A stretch of DNA of 64,000 nucleotides. Origin: Clostridium sp. CAG:343 (GTDB lineage Bacteria > Bacillota > Clostridia > TANB77 > CAG-508). The stretch covers positions 1 through 64,000 of the forward strand of contig FR888055.1 of the NCBI GenBank assembly GCA_000431335.1, read 5' to 3'. Below are positions 8,146-16,705 of this stretch, in pieces. Under the pieces are notes generated by a model that was not told the origin of the DNA, searched no databases, and saw nothing but the letters and a program-made list of their open reading frames with translations. The stretch's first letter is position 1; each line of letters starts with the position of its first letter. Made by a program: the position numbers and the translations under genes.

Positions 8146-9679
8146 ATGAATTCTTTATGGTTATCTAATAATAAATTAATTAATAATAACTTTATTAAAG
8201 AAATTGATACATCTAATACTTCAAATAAAACTTTATTAGAAACTGACGTATGTATTGTAGGTGCTGGAATCTTTGGGCTTACTTGTGCTTACTATTTGTC
8301 AAATTTAGGTTACAGAGTTACTGTTCTTGAAAAAGATAAAATAGGAGAAAAAACAACTGGTAATACTACCGCAAAAATCACTAGTCAACACGGTTTATTT
8401 TATAGCTACTTAGCTAATTCCTACAGTCAAAAATTTGCACAAGATTATTTAGAAGCAAATGAACAAGCAATTAAAAACATTAAAAATATCATAGATAAAG
8501 AAAAAATCAAATGTGATTTTGAATATAAAAATAGTTATGTATATACAACAAAAAAAGAAGATTTAAAATTTATAAAAAAAGAACAAAAAGCAATAGAAAA
8601 TCTAGGTTTTAATTGTGAATATGTAACAAAAACAGGACTTCCTTTTGAAATAGAAGGTGCTATTTGTTTTAAAAACCAAGCACAATTTCATCCTTTAAAA
8701 TATTTAAATGGTTTATGTCACTGTATTACAAAAAATAATAATGAAATTTATACAAATAGTACTGTTTTTGATGTACAAAAAGAAAATGATTTTTACATTA
8801 CTTTTTCTAATAATTTTAATGTAAAATCTAAATATGTAATAGTAGCTACTCACTATCCTTTTATAAATTTTCCTGGATTTTATTTTGCAAAAATGTACCA
8901 ATCAACATCTTATTTAATTGCTGTTGATACAAAAAAAAACATTATTTAATGGTATGTATATTTCTGCTACAAATCCTATACTATCATTTAGAACTGCTAA
9001 TTACAATGGTAAAGAATTGTTACTAATTGGTGGAGGCGAACACAAAACAGGTCAACCAACTAGTTATCAAAATAGTTATGGTATGTTAGAAGAAGAAGCA
9101 AAAAAATACTATCCAAATTGTGAAATATTATTTCGTTGGGACACTAGAGATTGTATTTCTTTAGATAAACTACCTTATATTGGTTCATATTCTCATATAT
9201 TACCACACATGTATGTAGGAACTGGATTTAAAAAATGGGGAATGACATTATCTAATGTTGCTGCTAATATAATTGTAGATATAATTAACAACAAAAAAAA
9301 TAAATTCTCTTATTTGTTTGATTCTTCTCGCTTAAAGCCTCTTAAAAATGCAGATGAAATGAAAAATATTTTAGTTCAATCTGCAAATTCTCTTTTATTA
9401 AATAAATTAAAACGTGCTAACATGAATTTTGATGAAATTGCTAATGATTCAGGTAGTATAATTGAAATAAATAATGAAAAAATAGGAATTTATAAAAATG
9501 CTAATGGAAAAATATATGCCGTAAAGCCTATTTGTACTCATTTAGGCTGTTTGCTGTCTTGGAATGATGTAGATAAAACATGGGATTGTCCTTGCCATGG
9601 TTCTCGATTTAATTTTGATGGAAAAAGCTTATATGATCCTGCTTTTAAAGATTTAGAAGTTTACAATTTAGATGAATAA
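8146..9679 (+). CDS. FAD-dependent oxidoreductase with Rieske domain, frame broken at A9 run
   Basis: The first frame (8146-8949) has an FAD/NAD Rossmann motif VGAGIFGLTCAYY near residue 38 and a D-amino-acid-oxidase-like fold. It ends prematurely just after AVDTKK. The matching second frame resumes with KKTLFNGMYISA and ends in a Rieske [2Fe-2S] domain (CTHLGC ... CPCHGSRF). Removing one A from the nine-A run at 8931-8939 restores one protein of about 510 residues, the normal length for DAO-Rieske fusion proteins. As written, the product would lack the Rieske domain. The cause may be a homopolymer sequencing error, transcriptional slippage, phase variation or a true mutation. RBS AGAGGTG precedes the ATG. 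Confidence 0.8.
8931..8939 (+). other. Nine-A homopolymer at a frame break
   Basis: Nine consecutive A. Eight A would keep the oxidoreductase in frame; with nine A a TAA follows four codons later. This is not a CGG site, unlike the other four frame breaks in the window. Confidence 0.85.
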
Positions 9680-9732
9680 TTTTCTTTTTTTCCTTGTTTT
9701 TTAATTTTTCTTCTTTGTTTTGCTTATTTTTG

Positions 9733-9761
9733 TTGACTTGTAGCTGTTTTTTTGCTACAAT
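9733..9761 (+). promoter_or_regulatory. Orphan promoter
   Basis: TTGACT (9733-9738), a 17-base spacer and TACAAT (9756-9761). No ORF of useful size follows; a terminator hairpin follows about 45 bases later. Confidence 0.6.
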
Positions 9762-9767
9762 GCAAAT

Positions 9768-9845
9768 AATAAATCATATATTTATATGTTTATTTTTTGT
9801 TTATTGAACTAGATTTCTCCTTAAAAAGTAATCTAGTTCTTATTA
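9768..9845 (+). ncRNA. Candidate small RNA between promoter and terminator
   Basis: The interval from the predicted start after the orphan promoter to the hairpin GAACTAGATT (9806-9815) / AATCTAGTTC (9830-9839), followed by TTATTAT, would make an RNA of about 75-80 nt. It matches no RNA family I recognise. The only internal ORF is 8 codons. Inference from promoter and terminator alone. Confidence 0.3.
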
Positions 9846-9883
9846 TATTCTCTACATGATTCAAATGATATTTTTATAGAAAG

Positions 9884-9914
9884 AAGCCTAACCAATATTA
9901 GTATGGTTAGGCTT
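9884..9914 (-). terminator. Terminator of the HTH-PIN-like gene
   Basis: Perfect 10-bp stem AAGCCTAACC / GGTTAGGCTT followed on the minus strand by CTTTCTAT, about 20 bases after the stop. Confidence 0.75.
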
Positions 9915-9933
9915 ATGAATTATAAATAACGAT

Positions 9934-10689
9934 CTATCTTTTTCCTTCATTTATAAATTCTCTTATAAATGATTTGTATTTTTCTTTTGGCAACTTCCTG
10001 ATTTGTCCTTTATTATATATTTTTTTAAAATATATAATTTTGCAATTATTTTCTTCATCAGTAGAATTTATCTCATAATGAATAAAAAATATGCAATCAT
10101 CCTTTGTTGTCCTTGCAATGTAAACATTGTCTCCCTTTTTTAAAGCAATACTTCCTGAACTATATTGAATATCTTTTGATATTACTTTAATTGATTTAAA
10201 CTTACCTACAAAGCAAGTAATTTTCAGCTCATTTCCATTTCTTTTTGCCTCATATAAAGTTGATACTTTTTTATGCGGTTTTTTCATCGAGTTTTCTGCA
10301 GATTTTGGCTGCTTAAAAAACTTTGTTTTTACCCCAAAAGCTCTCGCTTTTAGGTCCATAGTTTTATCTGCAGTAAACAATATTACATTTGATTTATTAC
10401 CAGCACAATACTTGATAATACAATCATCTGGAGTCTCAAGTGTTTCATCAATTACAACACACTCAAAATCTTTTACCCCTGTAATTGACGCATCAATTAC
10501 TACTTTAAAAATCTTCTCCATGTTTTTTTCAAAATCCCGCGGATTTTGTCTCAAACTTGTTTTTACCTTGCTTTCACTTAAGTGAACTGCTTTAGCAATT
10601 TCTTTAATTGAAACTCTTGGATGACTATCTATATATTTCTTACATAGCCAATAATCCTTCTGAATTTCTTCTTGTCTTCTTCTGTACAT
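9934..10689 (-). CDS. HTH protein with PIN-like region, unknown function
   Basis: A 251-residue protein. Residues ~25-48 form a helix-turn-helix-like segment (SIKEIAKAVHLSESKVKTSL). Residues ~58-125 resemble a PIN-type fold, with spaced acidic residues (VVIDAS, VVIDE, TPDD, LFTADKTMDLKARAFGV). The C-terminal ~90 residues look like a small beta-rich domain. Not a family I can name. Codon 51 is an in-frame CGG that must be read without a frameshift, since a +1 shift gives an early stop; this is the main exception to the CGG pattern found elsewhere. Strong promoter upstream and own terminator. It lies just outside the tRNA-Pro mobile element. Confidence 0.6.
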   Translation of the reverse strand: MYRRRQEEIQKDYWLCKKYIDSHPRVSIKEIAKAVHLSESKVKTSLRQNPRDFEKNMEKIFKVVIDASITGVKDFECVVIDETLETPDDCIIKYCAGNKSNVILFTADKTMDLKARAFGVKTKFFKQPKSAENSMKKPHKKVSTLYEAKRNGNELKITCFVGKFKSIKVISKDIQYSSGSIALKKGDNVYIARTTKDDCIFFIHYEINSTDEENNCKIIYFKKIYNKGQIRKLPKEKYKSFIREFINEGKR

Positions 10690-10793
10690 TTTATGTCTCC
10701 TTTGTTAAATTTTTTTGATTAGTTCGTTATTTATTATCTCCTTTCTTTTAACCCAATGCGGGTTTTAGTCAACATAATAATAGTTGCACTTGT

Positions 10794-10822
10794 ATTATGC
10801 TATAATTTACATAATTTTTCAA
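10794..10822 (-). promoter_or_regulatory. Promoter of the HTH-PIN-like gene
   Basis: On the minus strand TTGAAA, 17-base spacer, CATAAT, about 105 bases upstream of the ATG. The long leader contains a small AACCC/GGGTT hairpin and a second AAAGGAG without an ATG after it. Confidence 0.45.
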
Positions 10823-10965
10823 GTTTCTTTGCTATTTATTAAGGATTATATTTTTCTATTAATAATAGATATTAAATATAATGAATGATGATATTGTAAT
10901 ATTATGAAATAAAATTTATAATTTTTTAAAGAAAGATAAATGTCTAAAATGGTTATTTAAAATAA

Positions 10966-10990
10966 AAAAACTACTTTACCAGTAGTTTTT
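10966..10990. terminator. Hairpin at the chromosomal edge of the element
   Basis: Stem AAAAACTACT / AGTAGTTTTT with loop TTACC; A and T tracts make it usable in both directions. It is 10 bases outside the left attachment repeat. The remainder of 10690-11162 shows only the promoter, this hairpin, the attachment repeat and integrase arm sites. Confidence 0.6.
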
Positions 10991-10999
10991 ATCTAAAAT

Positions 11000-11011
11000 T
11001 GGTCGAGGTGA
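11000..11011. repeat. Left attachment repeat (duplicated tRNA-Pro 3' end)
   Basis: TGGTCGAGGTGA, identical to 25495-25506; read on the minus strand it is TCACCTCGACCA, the acceptor end plus CCA of tRNA-Pro. The flanking GTCGAG ... CTCGAC (11002-11020) forms an inverted repeat as at recombinase core sites. Confidence 0.8.
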
Positions 11012-11073
11012 GTACTCGACAATTTGTACTATTTTCTTTGATATTTCAGCCTTTGCAGTGATTGTACTTTATT

Positions 11074-11128
11074 TTACGGAACACTTTTGCGGAACATTTA
11101 AAGTCCTAAATGCTTTAAAATTCCGCAC
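11074..11128. promoter_or_regulatory. Putative integrase arm-binding repeats, left end
   Basis: TTACGGAACAC (11074-), TTTGCGGAACATTT (11086-11099) and an inverted TTCCGCAC (11121-11128) share the word CGGAAC with three copies near the right end. Position next to the core repeat and int gene fits arm-type sites; no binding data. Confidence 0.5.
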
Positions 11129-11162
11129 AGTTCCAGTATTCTTTTATAAGTTTTTTAAAATT

Positions 11163-12530
11163 TTAACTAGCTACTATCTGCTTATTCATTATTGCTCCAA
11201 ATATATTTTTGTTTATTAAATAATTAACAACACTCTTGTTTTCAGATTTAATAAAATCAGTATCTATATCGACATAGTATTTCATTGTAATAGATATATC
11301 TGAATGACCTAATATTTCTTTTAATACTACTGGAGCAATTTTTGCCTCTGCACATCTTGTTGCAAAAGTTCCTCTTAGCATGTGAGTGTGTATATCTGTT
11401 CTTGTTACCTTTTTGCCTTTTGAATTAACTTCTTCGTAAAGTCCAATTCCTAATTTCAATCCTGCTCGTTTTAATGCAGAATTTATACTACTCTCTTCAT
11501 ATAATCCATATTGTTTATTTGTAGGATTATAGAATAGTAAATGAAACTTATTTGGAATGATATGGTTCATAGCATCTACAAGTGCTTTTCTACTAATATC
11601 ATTTAAATCAATAGTTCTTTGACCAGAAAAGGTTTTTGTTGATTCTCCTATTCTTGATTTTCCTTTTGTATCTTTAGTTTGTGTTCTTCTAATAATTACA
11701 ATTCCTTTTTCGAGGTCAATATCTTTAGTATAATCTAACACTAAAGCTTCGCCTATTCTCATTCCTGTACTAAGCAATAACAAAAATAGATATTTGTGTT
11801 TAAAATTTGAATAATCAACTTCATTTAAAAAATCTATTAGCTTTCTTTGTTCTTCTATTGTAAGTGCTATTCTATGATGTCCGTTGTATTCGCTTTTAGG
11901 TTTTTCAATTCTTTTATAACCATCTAAAAAGTTATCTTTTATTAGTTGTTGATGATAAGCTTCTCCAAATCCCATACATAGTAGTTCATAATTTTGCTTT
12001 ATTGTTGTTTTTGAATAAGTTTTAAGTTTTGCAAGATAATTAACTACTTCATCTCTAGTTACCTTTGCAATTGGCTTTCTTGCAAATGATGCGTTTTCAA
12101 CTTGTTTTAATGTGTCTAATTTTCTTTTATAAGTTGATTCTTTAATTCCATTTAATTTAAATTGTTCTTCTATCATTGGTTTTACTAAATCTATTAAAGT
12201 TTTATTTGTTTTTGTTATAATTCTTGGTCCACCGTTTCTATCTAGGTTGATTTTATATTCCAAAGCATTGTTTAAAGCTTCTTCTTCAGTATCAGCAACA
12301 AATGATTTTCTTTGATTCTTGCCTGTTGTCTGATCTCTACCTATCGTTAAAACAGCTTTACAAGTTTTTGAAACGTAAAACTTATCGCATCCTTTGCATA
12401 ATTCATATTGTTTTTCTTTGTCAATGTTCTTATTTTTATTTTTTTCGCAACCCGTACATATTGATTCATCAAATTTTCCTTTTGGTCTTTTTGAGATATA
12501 TGTGCCAACAGTTATTCCCTTAAATTTCAT
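11163..12530 (-). CDS. int: Tyrosine recombinase / site-specific integrase
   Basis: A 455-residue phage-type integrase. The N-terminal 60 residues contain CTGC and CKGC pairs that may bind zinc as an arm-binding domain, followed by a core-binding domain (~115-215) and a catalytic domain. The latter shows TGMRIGEAL (first Arg), HMLRGTF (His-x-x-Arg), LGHSDISITMKYY (His and nucleophile Tyr). It should integrate and excise the element at tRNA-Pro. It lies close to the left attachment repeat. AAAGGAGAG precedes the ATG. Upstream is a stretch of inverted repeats likely involved in control. Confidence 0.93.
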   Translation of the reverse strand: MKFKGITVGTYISKRPKGKFDESICTGCEKNKNKNIDKEKQYELCKGCDKFYVSKTCKAVLTIGRDQTTGKNQRKSFVADTEEEALNNALEYKINLDRNGGPRIITKTNKTLIDLVKPMIEEQFKLNGIKESTYKRKLDTLKQVENASFARKPIAKVTRDEVVNYLAKLKTYSKTTIKQNYELLCMGFGEAYHQQLIKDNFLDGYKRIEKPKSEYNGHHRIALTIEEQRKLIDFLNEVDYSNFKHKYLFLLLLSTGMRIGEALVLDYTKDIDLEKGIVIIRRTQTKDTKGKSRIGESTKTFSGQRTIDLNDISRKALVDAMNHIIPNKFHLLFYNPTNKQYGLYEESSINSALKRAGLKLGIGLYEEVNSKGKKVTRTDIHTHMLRGTFATRCAEAKIAPVVLKEILGHSDISITMKYYVDIDTDFIKSENKSVVNYLINKNIFGAIMNKQIVAS

Positions 12531-12561
12531 AATATTGTTCTCTCCTTTTCGTAATAAATTT

Positions 12562-12646
12562 AAGGAAAACTATTGCTATAATTTGATTTTATGGTATAAT
12601 TATATCAGTTAAGGAAAGCTATAGCAATAGTTTCCTTTCAGTTTTT
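12562..12646. repeat. Inverted repeat shared with the repA leader
   Basis: AAGGAAAACTATTGCTAT (12562-12579) is inverted at 12621-12637 (ATAGCAATAGTTTCCTT). The second arm plus the following CAGTTTTT recurs, with a two-base insertion, at 25226-25253 over the ribosome binding site and start of the repA-like gene. It could be a shared operator coordinating int and rep, or a trace of rearrangement. Confidence 0.55.
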
Positions 12647-12757
12647 AAAAAATACATAATCTTGTATTTGAAGGTTTAAATGTCGCATATTTAAATCTTC
12701 AGCTAACGCATATAGCTATTGACACAAAATCGAAGATTTTGACAATAGCTTATTTTT

Positions 12758-12955
12758 TTATCTTTCATCTTCTTCATTATTAACATGTCTTGTCTTTAGA
12801 TATTCTTTTAAATTTTCTTCTGTAATTTTATAAGCTCTTCCAAATTTTTGGCAAGGAAAATCTTCTCTATGAAATAATTCTAAACAAGTTTTATTTCCTA
12901 TTTTTAAAAGTTTCCTTACATCTGCTGTTGTAAGAAGTTGAATAGTTTCTCCCAT
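12758..12955 (-). CDS. xis: Excisionase-type winged HTH protein
   Basis: A 65-residue MerR/Xis-like DNA-binding protein (LLTTADVRKLLKIG ... CQKFGRAYKITEENLKEYL), the usual size for excisionases of Tn916-like and related elements. The open frame runs 24 codons further up, but AAAGGAGGA fits the ATG at 12955. It lies directly upstream of int in the same orientation. A strong hairpin (AGCTATTG 12714-12721 / CAATAGCT 12743-12750, with an inner CAAAATC/GATTTTG stem) lies between xis and int. Confidence 0.8.
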   Translation of the reverse strand: MGETIQLLTTADVRKLLKIGNKTCLELFHREDFPCQKFGRAYKITEENLKEYLKTRHVNNEEDER

Positions 12956-13385
12956 ATAAATTGCTCCTCCTTTCGTTAATTTTTTGAATGATATTTTTCC
13001 TGTCCCTCTATTCTGGGCTAATAGCAAACGGTATTTTCATACTCCACTGGAATTTCACCACTCCGACTCTGTCCGAGTTGCACCCATTGCTTGCGACGGT
13101 TTTATCACGCTCGAGCTGTGGCTATGCAAGTGTATCATTATTTTGTATTTAGCTATAGGGTATTCAATTTTCAATGTGCTGTTCAAGAATTTTCTTACAT
13201 ATTCTTGACACTTTTTTGTAATTATTGTATACTATTGTTATAGATAATCGCTTACTTGATGGATGTTAAAAAAGTAAGCTGTTACCACTTACAATCAATT
13301 ACTATACATTAATATAATATAGTAATCGATTATCTTTGTCAATAGATTACAAGAAAATTTTTAAAAAAATTTGGGAGATTGTAAA
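12956..13385. other. Regulatory intergenic region of the element
   Basis: A 430-base gap with no convincing gene. About 13000-13130 is clearly less AT-rich than its surroundings and contains short inverted words (ACTC ... GAGT). About 13240-13340 has GATAATCG and CGATTATC arms around a run of short palindromes, likely operator sequences for the flanking xis and the 13386 gene. Confidence 0.4.
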
Positions 13386-14333
13386 ATGAATGTTAATTTT
13401 AATTTTGAAAATGGACAAATTAGCTATGTTTATAGCAATTACAAAATTGAAAAAATAAGAGATAGAAAATATATTCTACCAGAAAAGAAAGCTACCCAAA
13501 ACGCTATTAGCTTAACAGAAAATATTGATAAAAAATTATTAGCTTTATTAAATATTGGAAAAAAAGCCTACTTTTTTGAAGATATTAATGATTTAGAAAT
13601 ATTAAATTTTGCAAAGAGTTATGGTTTATTAGGATTTATGGCTGATTTTCCTATAAATAAGTATTACATATTAGAAGATGAAGTTATTTTTAGAGATTAT
13701 AACTTTTCTGAAGCTAAAGAATATATATCAACTATGAAAGTTGAAGAATATTTAGAAACATTTATGCCAAGAATAAATAAAAGGGAAATGAAGAAAATTA
13801 TAGATGAATGCAGAAAGCAAATACATTCTTGTGATTCTGAAAAAAATATAATAACAAATATGAATGAAAAACTTATTTATTCAATTAATTATGGAGAATC
13901 TGTTGATTTAATAATTTACTATGCAAGAGATTTATATAAGGCTTTGTATGAGTTAATTGATAGTAAATACACAGTTAAGTTTCCTGCTCTTTCTAACATA
14001 CATCATTTAGCAACCAATATAGATGGTTTATCAAATGCAGAAATAGAATTGAATGTGTTTAATTTAAAACAAGTAATAGATTTAGCTTTTTCAATTCAAT
14101 TAGCACAAGATGTAAGACTATTAAAAATTTGTAATTTTTGCAATAATGCATTTATTGCAAATAACCCAAAAGCTGAATATGATACACCACAATGTAAGAA
14201 TAAAGCTAATGTGTATAAAAGTAGAGGAAAGCATTTAAGTAGAAATGTAGTACATACTGAAAACGGAATTGCAGTAAAAATTCCAAGTCAAGAACTATCA
14301 GATAGCTTGATAAAAAGATTAAAGAAAAAATAG
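13386..14333 (+). CDS. Unknown protein with C-terminal zinc-knuckle-like motif
   Basis: A 315-residue protein not recognised with certainty. Its C-terminal ~70 residues contain CNFCNNAFIANNPKAEYDTPQC followed by KNKANVYKSRGK. This pattern resembles the CGNR-type or DUF6076-type zinc-knuckle tails found in element-encoded regulators. The rest is mixed alpha/beta without membrane segments. GGGAGA fits ATG 13386 rather than the TTG at 13371. First plus-strand cargo gene of the element; a hairpin follows the stop. Confidence 0.5.
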   Translation: MNVNFNFENGQISYVYSNYKIEKIRDRKYILPEKKATQNAISLTENIDKKLLALLNIGKKAYFFEDINDLEILNFAKSYGLLGFMADFPINKYYILEDEVIFRDYNFSEAKEYISTMKVEEYLETFMPRINKREMKKIIDECRKQIHSCDSEKNIITNMNEKLIYSINYGESVDLIIYYARDLYKALYELIDSKYTVKFPALSNIHHLATNIDGLSNAEIELNVFNLKQVIDLAFSIQLAQDVRLLKICNFCNNAFIANNPKAEYDTPQCKNKANVYKSRGKHLSRNVVHTENGIAVKIPSQELSDSLIKRLKKK

Positions 14334-14348
14334 AATAAGAATTTAACT

Positions 14349-14383
14349 ATGGCACTGAATTTATAATATATATTCAGTGTCAT
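14349..14383 (+). terminator. Hairpin after the zinc-knuckle gene
   Basis: 12-bp stem ATGGCACTGAAT / ATTCAGTGTCAT (one G-T pair). The downstream tract is A-rich rather than T-rich, so termination on the plus strand is uncertain. Confidence 0.5.
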
Positions 14384-14399
14384 AATTAAAAAATAAAAA

Positions 14400-14452
14400 T
14401 TAACCTAATTCACTCCATACCTATTGACTTATGGAGCGAATTAGGTTAAAAT
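14400..14452 (+). promoter_or_regulatory. AbiE promoter with overlapping operator
   Basis: TTGACT (14424-14429), 17-base spacer, TAAAAT (14447-14452). Two 19-base inverted half-sites, 14400-14418 and 14431-14449 (one mismatch), cover the region up to the -10. AbiEi antitoxins are known to autorepress by binding inverted repeats at their promoter, so this is the likely operator. Confidence 0.7.
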
Positions 14453-14471
14453 GTTTTTGGAGGGAAAAAGT

Positions 14472-15014
14472 ATGTTATATAATCATAGTGAAATAAAAAA
14501 TAAGTATAAAAGTACTTATCAAATTAGAAAAGCCTTAGAAAATAAAGAAATATATAAAATTGAAAAAGGAATATATTCTGATGTGCCAAGTGTACATTAT
14601 TTAGCAGTTATAATGAAGAAATATCCATATGGAGTATTCACTTCTTATTCTGCTTATTATTATCATAATCTTACAGATGTAATTCCAGATAAAATATATT
14701 TAGCTACAGATAGAAATAACAGAATGATATCTTCTAATAAGATAAAGCAAGTTCGTATGAAAGAAGAGTTATATAATTTAGGAAAAACTGAAATTGATTA
14801 TGAAGGAATAAAAATAAATATTTATGATAAAGAAAGAACGCTAATTGATTTGGCTAGAAATAAAAATCAAATTGGCTATGATTTATATAAAGAAATAATA
14901 TCTAATTATAGAAAATTAGCAGATTCATTAGATACACAAAAGATAGAAGAATATTTACAATACTTTGTAAATGGAGATAAAATTTTTGAAATAATACAAG
15001 ACGAGGTGTTTTAA
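14472..15014 (+). CDS. abiEi: Type IV TA antitoxin, AbiEi-like
   Basis: About 180 residues with an N-terminal winged-helix region (YQIRKALENKEIYKIEKGIYSD) and the FTSYSAYYYHNLTDVIPDKIYLAT block typical of the AbiEi antitoxin family. The C-terminal domain is alpha-helical. The open frame starts at 14451, but that ATG lies inside the -10 box; GGAGGG fits ATG 14472. Its stop overlaps the toxin start by one base (TAATG), so the pair is translationally coupled. It should repress its own operon and neutralise the downstream nucleotidyltransferase. Confidence 0.85.
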   Translation: MLYNHSEIKNKYKSTYQIRKALENKEIYKIEKGIYSDVPSVHYLAVIMKKYPYGVFTSYSAYYYHNLTDVIPDKIYLATDRNNRMISSNKIKQVRMKEELYNLGKTEIDYEGIKINIYDKERTLIDLARNKNQIGYDLYKEIISNYRKLADSLDTQKIEEYLQYFVNGDKIFEIIQDEVF

Positions 15015-15835
15015 TGGATATATATGAATTAGTAAATAAATACATATCAGTAGGTTATTCTGAAGATGATGCAATTCCAAAAGTTGCTCAAGATATTGTT
15101 TTACTTAAAATTGGAAATAGCAAATATAATAAGAATATAACTGTAAAAGGTGGAGTTGTAATGCATAACATTTCTAAAGATATGCGTCGTGCAACTCGAG
15201 ATATGGATATAGACTTTATAAAATATTCTTTAGAAGATAAATCAATTCTTAATTTTATAAAGGAATTAAATAATACAGATGATGGCATAAAAATAAAAGT
15301 TACTGGAAAAATTGAACCATTACATCATCAAGACTACGATGGAAAAAGAGTTTATATACAACTAACTGATAATAACAAGTATTCAATAAGTTCAAAACTA
15401 GATATTGGAGTACATAAATATTTTGATATGGAACAAGACGAGTATTATTTTGATTTTAACATAATAGATGAAAGTGTTAGTTTACTTATAAATTCTAAAG
15501 AACAAATAATTGTTGAAAAATTAAAATCATTATTAAAATTTGGTATTACCTCTACTAGATTTAAAGACATCTTTGATTTTTACTATTTAATTAATAATGA
15601 AAAATTAGATAAGGACAAGCTTATAAAATACATAGATATTTTAATTTTTCAAGATGAAAATATGCGTGAAAATACATTAGAAGATGTAAATAGAAGATTA
15701 ACAAATATATTAAATAATAGGAGATTTCAGTCAAGAATTAATACGGCAAATAACAATTGGTTAGAAATACCTATTAAAGATGTTATTGATAATGTTTTAG
15801 AATATTTTGATGGATTAATAAAGGTTAAAAATTAG
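15014..15835 (+). CDS. abiEii: AbiEii/AbiGii family nucleotidyltransferase toxin
   Basis: A 273-residue protein of the AbiEii toxin family. The nucleotidyltransferase core is visible as KGGVVMHN then RATRDMDIDF (the GG ... R-x-T-x-D-x-D pattern) near residues 45-75, and EKLKSLLKFG...RFKDIFDFYYL further on. In characterised systems AbiEii causes growth arrest and abortive phage infection; related toxins modify tRNA ends. Coupled to the antitoxin upstream. Complete length with no missing motif. Confidence 0.88.
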   Translation: MDIYELVNKYISVGYSEDDAIPKVAQDIVLLKIGNSKYNKNITVKGGVVMHNISKDMRRATRDMDIDFIKYSLEDKSILNFIKELNNTDDGIKIKVTGKIEPLHHQDYDGKRVYIQLTDNNKYSISSKLDIGVHKYFDMEQDEYYFDFNIIDESVSLLINSKEQIIVEKLKSLLKFGITSTRFKDIFDFYYLINNEKLDKDKLIKYIDILIFQDENMRENTLEDVNRRLTNILNNRRFQSRINTANNNWLEIPIKDVIDNVLEYFDGLIKVKN

Positions 15836-15890
15836 TTGTAAAGTATTAAAAACATATAATTATTTAATTATAAAGAAAGGATTTTGTTAA

Positions 15891-16658
15891 ATGGATAAAT
15901 ATATAAAAATTGGAATAGGTGTAATGATATTAGATGGCAATAAAATATTATTAGGACATAGAGCTAAAGATAAAAAAGATACTGGTGGAATATTTGAAGT
16001 AGATTGCTGGACTTTGCCAGGTGGAAAACAAGAATATAATGAAACTTTTTTTGAAGGAGCAAAAAGAGAAGTAAAAGAAGAAACTAATTTAGACATAGAT
16101 GAACTAGAGTTATTTGATGCAGCAGATGATATTCAACCAGATAGACATTATATAACAATGCATGTAATTGCTAAAAAACATAGTGGTGAACTAAAAATAA
16201 TGGAACCTACTAAAGAAGATAAGTGGAAATGGTTTGATTTAGATAATTTACCAGAAAAATTATATTCACCAAGTAAAAAATTTATAGAGAATTATTTAAA
16301 TAATAAAAATAAATTAAATAAAGAATTTGCTGAAGAATGGTTAAAGAAATTAAAAGATTATTGGTTTAATAAAGATATTGAAAAAGCAGTTTCTTTATTT
16401 ACTAAAACAACATTTTATCAAGAAACTCCATTTATGAAACCTTATACAACTATAGAGGAAATAAATCAAGAATGGCAACATATAAAAAATGAAAATATAC
16501 AAGATATTGATTTAAAAGTATTAGCAATAGACAATAATACTTTAATTGCAGAATGGTTATTAAAACAAAGTAATCAAGAATTTGATGGAATATATGAAAT
16601 AAAATTTAATGACGATTTAGAATGTATCTGTTTCAAGAGTTGGGAAATGAATAAATAA
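15891..16658 (+). CDS. NUDIX hydrolase with C-terminal NTF2-like domain
   Basis: A 255-residue protein. The NUDIX box is near residues 43-66 (GGKQEYNETFFEGAKREV then KEET). Residues ~145-255 look like an NTF2/SnoaL-like domain (FAEEWLKKLKDYWFNKDIEKAVSLF). NUDIX enzymes cleave nucleoside diphosphate-linked compounds; the substrate here is unknown. It follows the AbiE pair by 55 bases in the same orientation and ends at a bidirectional hairpin. Cargo of the mobile element. Confidence 0.8.
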   Translation: MDKYIKIGIGVMILDGNKILLGHRAKDKKDTGGIFEVDCWTLPGGKQEYNETFFEGAKREVKEETNLDIDELELFDAADDIQPDRHYITMHVIAKKHSGELKIMEPTKEDKWKWFDLDNLPEKLYSPSKKFIENYLNNKNKLNKEFAEEWLKKLKDYWFNKDIEKAVSLFTKTTFYQETPFMKPYTTIEEINQEWQHIKNENIQDIDLKVLAIDNNTLIAEWLLKQSNQEFDGIYEIKFNDDLECICFKSWEMNK

Positions 16659-16671
16659 ATATGTATGATTA

Positions 16672-16700
16672 AAGAGCTACTTTTTGTAGCTCTTATTATA
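16672..16700. terminator. Bidirectional terminator
   Basis: Stem AAGAGCTAC (16672-16680) / GTAGCTCTT (16686-16694) followed by ATTATAT, between the convergent NUDIX gene and MBL cassette. Confidence 0.75.
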
Positions 16701-16705
16701 TTTGC

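Noticed and set aside
12302..12612. Plus-strand frames opposite the integrase start
   Set aside because: Antisense shadows over the N-terminal integrase codons and its leader repeats.
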